Assembly: GCA_022826865.1 (NCBI GenBank)
Contig: JAJDUC010000115.1
Coordinates: forward strand, 1-41,347
DNA: 41,347 bases
DNA from: Anaerolineae bacterium
GTDB taxonomy: Bacteria > Chloroflexota > Anaerolineae > Aggregatilineales > Phototrophicaceae
Direction of reading: 5' to 3'
Below are positions 23,986 through 31,369 of the stretch, one piece after another. Under the pieces are notes generated by a model. The model made no database searches, had not been told where the DNA came from, and worked only from the letters and a program-made list of their open reading frames with translations. Position numbers and translations under genes: made by a program. Each line of letters starts with the position of its first letter. Position 1 is the first letter of the stretch.

Positions 23986-25212
23986 ATGCCCAAGCTTGCG
24001 ATTCACGGCGGCGCGTCCGCCAAGAGCAAAGCCTTTCCAATTTGGCCGATATATGACGATCTTGAACGCGAGGCGATCAATGAAGTCTTGGAGAGCCGCG
24101 ACTGGTGGCGCGATGATGGCAGCAAGACCCTTGCGTTTGAGCGGGCTTTCGCCGCCTTTCACGGCGCCAAACATGGCATCGCGGTGACCAACGGCACAGC
24201 CGCGATTGAGGTCGCGCTTGCCGCAATGGGCTTGGGCGCCGGCGACGAAGTGATTGTGCCCAACGCTACCTTCGTCGCCACAGCCAGCGCCGTGCTTTTC
24301 ACGGGCGCGCTGCCGGTGCTGGTTGATGTCAGCGCGGATAGCTATTGCATTGATCCCGAGTTGGCGGAAGCGGCGATCACGGAGCGTACGAAGGCGATCA
24401 TCGCTGTGCACCTTGGCGGGCGGCCGGCGGATCTCGACCAACTGAAGGAAGTGGCGGAGCGGCATGGCATCGCCTTGCTGGAAGATGCGGCGCACGCCCA
24501 CGGCAGCGAATGGCGCGGGCGCCGGATCGGCAGTTTCGGACTGGGCGGCACCTTCAGTTTTCAGGCCAGCAAGACGATGACCGCCGGTGAAGGCGGCATG
24601 ATCATCAGCAATGACGATGAGTTCGAACGCATGGCGCGCTCGACGCACGATTGTGGCCGAATGCCGGGCGAATGGTTCTACAGCCACTTCATCTACGGCT
24701 CGAATTATCGCTTGAGCGAATGGCAAGGCGCCGTGCTCCTGGCGCAATTGACGCGGCTTGACGAGCAGACCGCACGCCGTCACATGAATGGACGCCTGCT
24801 GGACCGACTGCTGAGCGAGATCCCCGGCATCAGCCCGCAAAGCCAGGACGCGCGCATCACTCGCAATGGCCATTACGCCTATATCTTCCATGTTGATAGC
24901 GGCGCGTTTGCAGGCGTCTCCATTGCGCAATTTGTCGCCGCGCTCGAGGCTGAAGGCATCCCAACACAAGCGCCTTATCCGCCGATTCATCAGCTCGATG
25001 TCTTTAGAAGCGGCGCCTACCGGCGCCGGCTCAGCGGCGCCCAGGCGGAAGCGGCGCATGACTTCCTCGATGCGCCTTTTCCCAATTCCTGGCGCGAATC
25101 CGATGAGACGGTCTGGATCACGCAGAACGCGCTGCTGGGCGACGAGCAGGACATGCATGAAATCGCCGCGGCCATCCGCAAGATTGCTGAAAACGCGCGC
25201 GACTTGTTATAA
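23986..25212 (+). CDS. DegT/DnrJ/EryC1-family aminotransferase
   Basis: This is a 408-residue PLP-dependent enzyme of the sugar aminotransferase family. It has the cofactor pattern TNGTAAIEVAL (68-78), EDAAHAHG (166-173) with Asp167 for the PLP ring nitrogen, and the Schiff-base Lys196 in SFQASKTMTAGEGG. The length is normal. Relatives aminate keto-sugars for surface glycans or antibiotics, or work on keto-cyclitols. It follows the importer permeases after about 107 bp, with AGGAG 7 bases before the ATG and a TACAAT box (23946-23951) upstream, so it may have its own promoter. Beside a Gfo/Idh/MocA enzyme and an Fe-ADH-like enzyme, an amino-sugar or amino-cyclitol route is plausible, not shown. 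Confidence 0.9.
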   Translation: MPKLAIHGGASAKSKAFPIWPIYDDLEREAINEVLESRDWWRDDGSKTLAFERAFAAFHGAKHGIAVTNGTAAIEVALAAMGLGAGDEVIVPNATFVATASAVLFTGALPVLVDVSADSYCIDPELAEAAITERTKAIIAVHLGGRPADLDQLKEVAERHGIALLEDAAHAHGSEWRGRRIGSFGLGGTFSFQASKTMTAGEGGMIISNDDEFERMARSTHDCGRMPGEWFYSHFIYGSNYRLSEWQGAVLLAQLTRLDEQTARRHMNGRLLDRLLSEIPGISPQSQDARITRNGHYAYIFHVDSGAFAGVSIAQFVAALEAEGIPTQAPYPPIHQLDVFRSGAYRRRLSGAQAEAAHDFLDAPFPNSWRESDETVWITQNALLGDEQDMHEIAAAIRKIAENARDLL

Positions 25213-25408
25213 GACAATCTAGCGGCTGCGAGCGCTCGCTTGCGGCATTCAAGGCAATCGCTTCAAAATTGACATCCGCCGCAATCACAAAAATCAAACT
25301 GAAATTTAACCACCGAGTACACCGCGGGTTTATTCACCACAAAGACACAAAGACACAAAGGGCACAAAGTTTTCTCTTGCACATTGTTGGAATCGCCGAC
25401 GATTGTAG

Positions 25409-25429
25409 GGGCGTCTCGCTGAGACGCCC
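25409..25429. repeat. GGGCG-type hairpin repeat
   Basis: A perfect 9-bp stem, GGGCGTCTC/GAGACGCCC, encloses a GCT loop. It is preceded by TGTAG and differs from the hairpin at the window ends only in its loop and flanks. Confidence 0.8.
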
Positions 25430-25522
25430 GTAGTTGGTATCAGTATCGGCTAGGCGACACTTGTGTCGTCCGTGAATTGGCGTACAAGCGCGTTATGCCT
25501 ATTCCGTTTTGCCAGGGCGCGG

Positions 25523-25671
25523 CGGACGAGCCACCGGGTCGCGTAGGTCGCGTAGACACTGACCGCCGACACTGGCCGCCGCTCGTCCGTACACTGAGTC
25601 TCGCCCGAAAATTCACGCTTGTGTCTGCGGGCGATTCACAGGGTCGCGTAGACACTGACCGTCAATCGCCC
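25523..25671. repeat. Two composite inverted repeats with a shared 20-nt core
   Basis: CGGACGAG/CTCGTCCG (25523-25530 and 25582-25589) and GGGCGATT/AATCGCCC (25629-25636 and 25664-25671) each enclose the same 20-mer, GGTCGCGTAGACACTGACCG, at 25546-25565 and 25642-25661. The core itself has GGTC...GACC ends. Confidence 0.75.
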
Positions 25672-25835
25672 CTACGGCATTCTTCAGATTGTTGCATTAC
25701 TTTCCTGGTGTTACTTCTGTGGTTAAAGAAAATTTGAAGCGGGCGCTCGCTTGCGGCTCATTCTCGTCGCTTTCTGACTGGTCGCTTGCGGTACAATCTG
25801 AGCTTCCGCAGATGAAAATTTGAAAGGGCAGCGAA

Positions 25836-26651
25836 ATGCGCATACTGATCATGTGTGATATGGAAGGCGTTAGCGGCATCGTCACCTGGGACCAGGTCGG
25901 GGGCGGCAAAGCCGGGTATCCGGAAGGGCGAGAGCTTTATACGGCCGAGGTGAACGCGGCTGTGCGCGGCGCGGCCCGCGCCGGGGCGACTGAAATCATC
26001 GTCATCGACGGCCATAACGCGGGCGGAGATTGGCGCTACAACTCCTTGCTCAAGGGCATGCTTGATCCGGCTTGCGAATACGTGGCGCATCATACCTGGA
26101 CGGATTACCGAGCGCCGCTGGAGCAAGGCGTAGACGCCTGTCTGATGGTCGGTTATCACGCGCGCAACAATACCCCGGATGGCGTCTTGAGCCACACCAT
26201 CTCCTCGGCCCAATGCCGCAATCTCTGGTTCAACGACCAGCTCGTTGGCGAGGTAGGCGTGAACGCCGCGCTCTGCGGTCATTATGGCTGCCCGGTGCTG
26301 CTTGTCACCGGCGATGCCGCCGTCTGCCGCGAGGCGACTGAGCTGCTCGGCGACGGTTTGACGACGGTGGCGGTCAAGCGCGGGCTGTCCAAGTATTCGG
26401 CGCGCCAGATCGCGCCCCAGCGGGCCCGGGCAATGATTGAAGAAGGCGCCTTTCAAGCGCTGCAGGATTTGAATGCGGTGGCGCCTTATGCGCCGGCGGC
26501 GCCGGTGACGATTACGATGGAATTCGGACACTACGACACGATGATGGCCTACGCGCCGCGCGCGGATGTGGAGTTGGATCAGCCGGCGCAGAAATTGTAC
26601 AGTCGGGCCGATACATGGCTGGGCGCCTGGGACAAGATCTGGCCCTTCTAG
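25836..26651 (+). CDS. D-aminopeptidase, M55 family (DppA-like)
   Basis: Family M55 enzymes are cytoplasmic zinc peptidases that release N-terminal D-amino acids; B. subtilis DppA is the type member. This 271-residue protein keeps the metal and catalytic positions: Asp8 and Glu10 in CDMEGVSG, His60 in IDGHNAGG, His108 in MVGYHAR, His120 in LSHTISS and Glu139 in LVGEVGVNA. There is no signal peptide. AAAGGG precedes the ATG. It stands first in a forward cluster with an importer and an M20 hydrolase, which suggests uptake and breakdown of D-amino-acid-containing or peptidoglycan-like material. The transporter, however, is of the sugar (CUT1) class, not the peptide class. Confidence 0.92.
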   Translation: MRILIMCDMEGVSGIVTWDQVGGGKAGYPEGRELYTAEVNAAVRGAARAGATEIIVIDGHNAGGDWRYNSLLKGMLDPACEYVAHHTWTDYRAPLEQGVDACLMVGYHARNNTPDGVLSHTISSAQCRNLWFNDQLVGEVGVNAALCGHYGCPVLLVTGDAAVCREATELLGDGLTTVAVKRGLSKYSARQIAPQRARAMIEEGAFQALQDLNAVAPYAPAAPVTITMEFGHYDTMMAYAPRADVELDQPAQKLYSRADTWLGAWDKIWPF

Positions 26652-26830
26652 GCGGGCGGCGGCCCGGCGCTTGGGTCCGTCCGCAGAACAGACATGCCAC
26701 GCAAATCCAAGTTGCGAATTCCCGCGCGGTACTGTGGCGAAGTCTTGTCAATCTTGTTAAATTTAGAGTGAGGCGCGCTTAGGCCCTCGCTCCCATTTTT
26801 GGCTCAGAGCCTTATGAAAGGAAACATGTC

Positions 26831-28156
26831 ATGAAAGTCCGATTTGTATTTGTCCTCCTGATTCTTACCCTCGCGCTTTCCAGCGTCGCCGCATCGGGGC
26901 ATGACCCGATCGAAGATTGGGCGGCCGGCATCAAAGAGCAGTACGGCGGCACGACCATCACCGTCGCTGTTGCCTCCCATCCCTCGATTGAAGCCTTCAA
27001 GACGATGATCCCCCGTTTTGAAGAGTTGACCGGCATCACGGTTGTGCTCGATGAAATGGAAGAGGGCCAGCTCGGCCAGCGCCGCTTGCTGGAAGTTTCG
27101 GCCGAATCCGCCAGTTATGACGCCATGATGACGGCGATCGAATGGAATGCCCATGTGGCGTCGAGCGGTTATGCGACGCCGCTGGAACCCTGGATCGAAT
27201 CCGACATTACGCCGGATTGGTTCAACTATGAAGACATCCTGCAAGCCTACCGCGACATGTTCCTGTGGGACGACGGCATGCACTACGGCATCCCCTTCGC
27301 CGGCGAGACCGTCTTCATGTTCTATCGCCAGGACCTCTTTGAAGAACACGGCATTGATGTGCCGACCACTTATGACGAGGTGATGGAAGCCGCGGCCTAC
27401 TTCAGCGACAATGTGGACGGTGTGCATGGCATCTCCTATCGCGCCCGCCTGGGTTGGGAATTCACATATATGTGGTCGATCTTCCTTGCGCCCTTCGGCG
27501 GCATGATGGTCGATCCGGAGACGGGCGAGGTTGCGCTGGACGCGCCCGGCACAGCGGCATCGCTGGAATACATCCGCGACCTCTGGCAATACGGACCGGT
27601 TGGCGTGGAGTCCTTCTCCTTCCCCGAAGCCTGGGACGCCTTCATGCTCGGCCGCGCCGCCATCATGATTGAGGCATCGGCGGCCGCGCCCGAAGTGGAG
27701 AACCCGGATAAATCGCTTGTCGCGGGTATGACGGGCTACAGCGAGCTGCCGGCCGGGCCCGCCGGCGCCTTCTCCGGCGTATGGGGCTGGTCATTCGCCA
27801 TGATGGACGACTCCGATGTCAAGGAAGCGACCTGGGCCTTCATCGCTTATCTGACTAGCGAAGGCCTGCAGGACGATTACCTGGCCAATGGCGGCATCGT
27901 CTCGCGCGAGTCGGCGCTGGGCGACCCGGACCGTCAGGCGGCGAACCCCTACTACCAGGCGACGCTGGATGCCTTGCAGCAGGCGGCCGCCCTGGGCGAA
28001 CTCGGCTTGAGCGTTGTGCTGCCCACACCGAAATGGAGCCAGGTCAGCGAGATCATGGGAATCGAAGGCGCGCGCGCCTTCATCGGCGAAATCAGCGTCG
28101 ACGAAGCCATCAGCAGCATGCAGGCGCAAGTCTCCGAAGTGCTTGCCGACGACTAA
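26831..28156 (+). CDS. Extracellular sugar-binding protein (CUT1 family, SBP_bac_1)
   Basis: This 441-residue binding protein has a Sec signal (about residues 1-21, cleavage near VAA) and no lipobox. The mature part has the family pattern: TITVAVASHPSIEAFKTM, FEELTGITVVLDE, a YGIPFAGETVFMFYRQD segment and a late GVWGWSFAMMDDSDVKEATW. AAAGGA lies 11 bases before the ATG. A two-codon frame (ATG-TCA-TGA) lies at better spacing and overlaps this start, so brief translational coupling is possible. Its permeases lie directly downstream. Confidence 0.9.
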   Translation: MKVRFVFVLLILTLALSSVAASGHDPIEDWAAGIKEQYGGTTITVAVASHPSIEAFKTMIPRFEELTGITVVLDEMEEGQLGQRRLLEVSAESASYDAMMTAIEWNAHVASSGYATPLEPWIESDITPDWFNYEDILQAYRDMFLWDDGMHYGIPFAGETVFMFYRQDLFEEHGIDVPTTYDEVMEAAAYFSDNVDGVHGISYRARLGWEFTYMWSIFLAPFGGMMVDPETGEVALDAPGTAASLEYIRDLWQYGPVGVESFSFPEAWDAFMLGRAAIMIEASAAAPEVENPDKSLVAGMTGYSELPAGPAGAFSGVWGWSFAMMDDSDVKEATWAFIAYLTSEGLQDDYLANGGIVSRESALGDPDRQAANPYYQATLDALQQAAALGELGLSVVLPTPKWSQVSEIMGIEGARAFIGEISVDEAISSMQAQVSEVLADD

Positions 28157-28216
28157 GCCAAACCGATGGTGGCGGGTGGAAAGCGCAATCGTCCGCCGCC
28201 ATTCGGACAAGCTATT

Positions 28217-29119
28217 ATGACAGCCCGGAATACAATTCCCCGGCGCCGGCCAGAATGGTTGGCGCCGGCGGTTCTCATTCTGCCCGCTTTCGCGGTGGTT
28301 TTTACGATTGCCGCCTATAGCGCCTTTTCGCTCTTGCAGCTCAGCACGGTCAAATTGACCTTCGGCGAGCCCTTTCGCAATGCCGAGACCGTCGGCCTGC
28401 AAAATTATCAGTGGCTGCTGACGAATCAGCACAGCACCTTCTGGGCGACCTTGCGCGTGACGGTCACCTACTTGCTGGGCACGCTGATTCCGGAGTTGCT
28501 GCTGGGCTTCGCCATCGCCCTGCTGCTCAACCGCAAGATGCGCGGCAATTCGCTTTTCACCGCCGTGCTGGTCATCCCAATTGTGTTGATGCCATCAATG
28601 GTTGGTTTGATCGGGCGGCTCTATTTTTCCTACGACGGGCTCGTCAACTATTTCTTTGATATCCTGACAGGCATACGCCACAACTGGTATGGCAAGGACT
28701 TGGCGCTGCTGGCGGTCATCCTGGTTGATGTTTGGGAATGGACGCCTTTCTTCATCTTGATTCTGTTGGCCGGCTTGCAGACTTTGCCGGTCGAACCCTT
28801 TGAGGCGGCGCGGGTGGACGGCGCCTCGCGCTGGCAATCTTTCACACTAATCACGCTTCCGCTCATGCTGCCCCTTGTGCTGACCACATTGATCCTGCGA
28901 TTCATGGATGTGCTGCGATTATTCGATGTGATATTTGTTATGTTCGCGGGCGGGCCGGGCACGACCACCACAACTTTGCCCCTTTACGTCTATCGCACGA
29001 CGCTGGTGCAGCGCGATGTGGGGCGGGGCTCGGCGGCCAGCGTGATGCTGATTGTCATCATCGTCTCGCTGACCGTCATCCTAATCAAAGCGCGCGAGCG
29101 CATCAAATTCGAGGCTTGA
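28217..29119 (+). CDS. ABC sugar permease (MalF-like)
   Basis: This 300-residue CUT1 permease has six predicted transmembrane segments and the EAA loop PVEPFEAARVDGASRWQSF. The frame could begin at an ATG 17 codons earlier (28166). The start chosen here gives the usual short basic N terminus (MTARNTIPRRRPEW), and neither start has a strong ribosome binding site. It pairs with the MalG-type permease 4 bp downstream and the preceding binding protein. Confidence 0.9.
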   Translation: MTARNTIPRRRPEWLAPAVLILPAFAVVFTIAAYSAFSLLQLSTVKLTFGEPFRNAETVGLQNYQWLLTNQHSTFWATLRVTVTYLLGTLIPELLLGFAIALLLNRKMRGNSLFTAVLVIPIVLMPSMVGLIGRLYFSYDGLVNYFFDILTGIRHNWYGKDLALLAVILVDVWEWTPFFILILLAGLQTLPVEPFEAARVDGASRWQSFTLITLPLMLPLVLTTLILRFMDVLRLFDVIFVMFAGGPGTTTTTLPLYVYRTTLVQRDVGRGSAASVMLIVIIVSLTVILIKARERIKFEA

Positions 29120-29123
29120 GGCG

Positions 29124-29960
29124 ATGAAGCCCAATCTGCGTTCAATCACCGGTTCCCGCTTGCTGGATATCCTGACCATATTTGTGGTTCTTGTTTTCCT
29201 CTTCCCTTATTTGTTCATGGTGAGCTCGGCCTTTAAGTCCCGGCTGGAGACCTTCGCCTATCCGCCGATTTTCTGGGGTTTTACGCCGACGCTGGAGCAC
29301 TTCGAGAATATCTTCAACGACATGCACATCCTCTTTTACATGAAGAACAGCACCATCATCGCGGTTTGCAGCACACTTCTGACGATCCTCATCTCCATAC
29401 CGGCCACTTACAGCTTCGCCCGTTTCCGATTCCGCAACAAAGAGGGCATCGCCTATGGCTTCCTCTTTTTGCAGATGGTGCCGGGCATCTCGATCGTCTT
29501 CGCGCTTTTCTTCATCGCGCGCTCGCTGGATCTGTTCGACACGCATATCTTCTTGATTGTTGTCTACCTGCTTTGGAATGTGCCTTATGCGATCTGGATG
29601 ATGCGCGGCTTCGTGGAGGGGATCCCGGTCGAGCTGGAGGAATCGGCGATGGTGGATGGCGCCTCGCGCTTTAAAGCCTTTCGCTTGATCACGCTGCCGC
29701 TGATGGCGGGCGGGGTCGCGGCGACGGCGATCCTCATATTCATTGGCGTCTGGAATGAATTCAGCCTGGCCTTCTTCCTGACCTCGACCAACGCGCGCAC
29801 GATGCCGACGACGATCGCCTTCTTCATGACGCACTCCGGCATCAAGTGGGGGCCGATGTTCGCGACGGCGACGATCGGCACGCTGCCGGTTGTGATCTTC
29901 GCGTTGATCGTGCGCCGCTATTTCATCTCCGCCCTGACTTTTGGCGCTGTGAAAGGATAA
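29124..29960 (+). CDS. ABC sugar permease (MalG-like)
   Basis: This 278-residue permease has six predicted transmembrane segments, the EAA loop PVELEESAMVDGASRFKAF and the typical ending FISALTFGAVKG. It completes the third importer. The M20 peptidase gene starts 6 bp after its stop, so the enzyme and the transporter are surely co-transcribed. No ATPase gene is present in the cluster. Confidence 0.93.
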   Translation: MKPNLRSITGSRLLDILTIFVVLVFLFPYLFMVSSAFKSRLETFAYPPIFWGFTPTLEHFENIFNDMHILFYMKNSTIIAVCSTLLTILISIPATYSFARFRFRNKEGIAYGFLFLQMVPGISIVFALFFIARSLDLFDTHIFLIVVYLLWNVPYAIWMMRGFVEGIPVELEESAMVDGASRFKAFRLITLPLMAGGVAATAILIFIGVWNEFSLAFFLTSTNARTMPTTIAFFMTHSGIKWGPMFATATIGTLPVVIFALIVRRYFISALTFGAVKG

Positions 29961-29966
29961 GAGCCA

Positions 29967-31229
29967 ATGCTCTACGAGCAGATCGACCAAGCTATTGAAA
30001 AGCACCGCGCCGAGGCCCTGAACTTGCTGCAGGAACTGGTGCGGATTCCCTCGCTCGAAGGCGCGGAGAAACCCTGCATGGACTTGCTTGAGCGCAAGCT
30101 CAACGCGCTCAACCTGGATGTGGACCGCTGGATTCCGGATGACGATGAGCTTGCCGCCCATCCCGCCTACGTGCCGACCGGCTGGTCCTACGCCGAACGG
30201 CCCAACGTGGTCGGCATCTACCGCGGCGCCGGCGCTGGCCGATCTCTGAAGCTGAACGGACATGTCGATGTCGTGCCGATCGGCCCGCCCGAATTGTGGG
30301 AGCATGGTCCCTGGAGCGGCGAGTATGTCGATGGCAAGGTCTATGGACGGGGCAGCGCCGATATGAAAGGCGGCGTCGTCAGCAATGTCCTGTGCGTGAT
30401 GGCACTGCAAACAGCCGGCGTCAAGCTGGCGGGCGATCTGATGGTCGATTGCGTCGTTGATGAAGAAGCCGGCGGCAACGGGACGCTGGCGACGGTCTTG
30501 CGCGGCCACAATGCCGACGCCTGCATCTTCACAGAGCCGACCGGGATGGACCGGCTCTCGGTGTCCAACCGCGGCGCGCAGTTCTTCCGCATTACCGTGC
30601 CGGGTCAAGAGGGCGGCGTCGAATACAAACATGAGTTGACGAACCCGATCAACAAGGCTTTTGAGGTTTTCCACGCGGTTGAGGCATATTCGATCATGCG
30701 CGAGTCGGTCGTATCGCACCCGCTTTATGACGAGGCCTATAACACCAAAGTGCCGACCGGCATCTGCAAGATACAAGCGGGCGAATGGCCGTCGACGGTC
30801 GCTTCCCAGGCGATCCTCGAAGGCACGATTGAATGCCTGCCCGGCGAGGATATCCATGAGATCAAGGCGGACTTCCGGCAATACATCATGGAATGGTCGC
30901 AGAAAGACAGCTGGTTCAACGCGCATCCGCTGCAGATCGAATGGTTTGGATTGTGGTTCGATGCCGCCGAGATCGACCCGAATCATCCGATGGTGCATAC
31001 GCTGAGCGCAGCGGCGAAGTCGGTGACCGGCCGCAATGTGCAGGTGGCTGGTGCCGGCGGCTGCGACCTGCGCTTGACCGTGCTCTACGGAAACACGCCC
31101 TCCGTGCTTTTCGGCCCATCCGGCGCCATGATCCACAGCACGGACGAATACATCGAGTTCGAGCAGGTGATTGACTGCGCGCGCGTGCTGGCGCGCATGG
31201 CGGTCGATTGGTGCGGGGTCGCTTCCTGA
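29967..31229 (+). CDS. M20-family peptidase / deacylase (ArgE/DapE-like)
   Basis: This 420-residue cytoplasmic zinc hydrolase has the M20 signatures: His99 and Asp101 in NGHVDVVP, Asp132 in GRGSADMKGG, Glu166 and Glu167 in VDEEAGGNG, and Glu190 in FTEPTG. A late CDLR and a C-terminal HSTDEY follow. Family members remove acyl groups from amino acids or cleave dipeptides (ArgE, DapE, acylaminoacylases). The substrate here is not named by the sequence. It is coupled to the permease genes, so it should act on the imported compound; with the M55 enzyme at the head of the cluster, an N-acylated or D-amino-acid-linked sugar is one hypothesis. Confidence 0.9.
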   Translation: MLYEQIDQAIEKHRAEALNLLQELVRIPSLEGAEKPCMDLLERKLNALNLDVDRWIPDDDELAAHPAYVPTGWSYAERPNVVGIYRGAGAGRSLKLNGHVDVVPIGPPELWEHGPWSGEYVDGKVYGRGSADMKGGVVSNVLCVMALQTAGVKLAGDLMVDCVVDEEAGGNGTLATVLRGHNADACIFTEPTGMDRLSVSNRGAQFFRITVPGQEGGVEYKHELTNPINKAFEVFHAVEAYSIMRESVVSHPLYDEAYNTKVPTGICKIQAGEWPSTVASQAILEGTIECLPGEDIHEIKADFRQYIMEWSQKDSWFNAHPLQIEWFGLWFDAAEIDPNHPMVHTLSAAAKSVTGRNVQVAGAGGCDLRLTVLYGNTPSVLFGPSGAMIHSTDEYIEFEQVIDCARVLARMAVDWCGVAS

Positions 31230-31281
31230 GGCGGCTAATCCACGTCTGCCATGTACAAATCTGTCTCGCCTTCAATTGCTT

Positions 31282-31309
31282 TTGAGGCAACAAGGGCCGG
31301 GCATAGAAT
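31282..31309 (+). promoter_or_regulatory. Candidate promoter of the glycosidase-like gene
   Basis: TTGAGG and TAGAAT are separated by 16 bp, about 60 bp upstream of the ATG. The next gene could therefore be read separately from the importer genes. Confidence 0.35.
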
Positions 31310-31369
31310 AGCGGCATTGCAATTCTCAGTATCTTTCTTTGAACGACTCAAGTCCTCGGAGGAGTAGAG

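Larger units (their letters stand above)
25213..25835. other. Repeat-rich intergenic island
   Basis: This gap of about 620 bp holds no convincing gene. It contains a tandem CACAAAGA-type stretch (about 25338-25370), the GGGCGTCTC hairpin (25409-25429), a CGACAC-TT-GTGTCG dyad near 25456, and two larger inverted repeats that share a 20-nt core. A 15-mer (GCGCTCGCTTGCGGC) occurs as a direct repeat at both edges. A TACAAT box (25792-25797) lies near the right edge, upstream of the M55 peptidase gene. Confidence 0.7.

Noticed and set aside
25213..25835. A CRISPR array
   Set aside because: The repeated words differ in type and spacing, there are at most two copies of any one, and no cas gene is present.
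29142..31136. A 664-codon open frame on the reverse strand
   Set aside because: It covers the MalG-type permease and M20 peptidase genes in antisense, and its low-complexity, His/Arg-rich product has no fold-like pattern.
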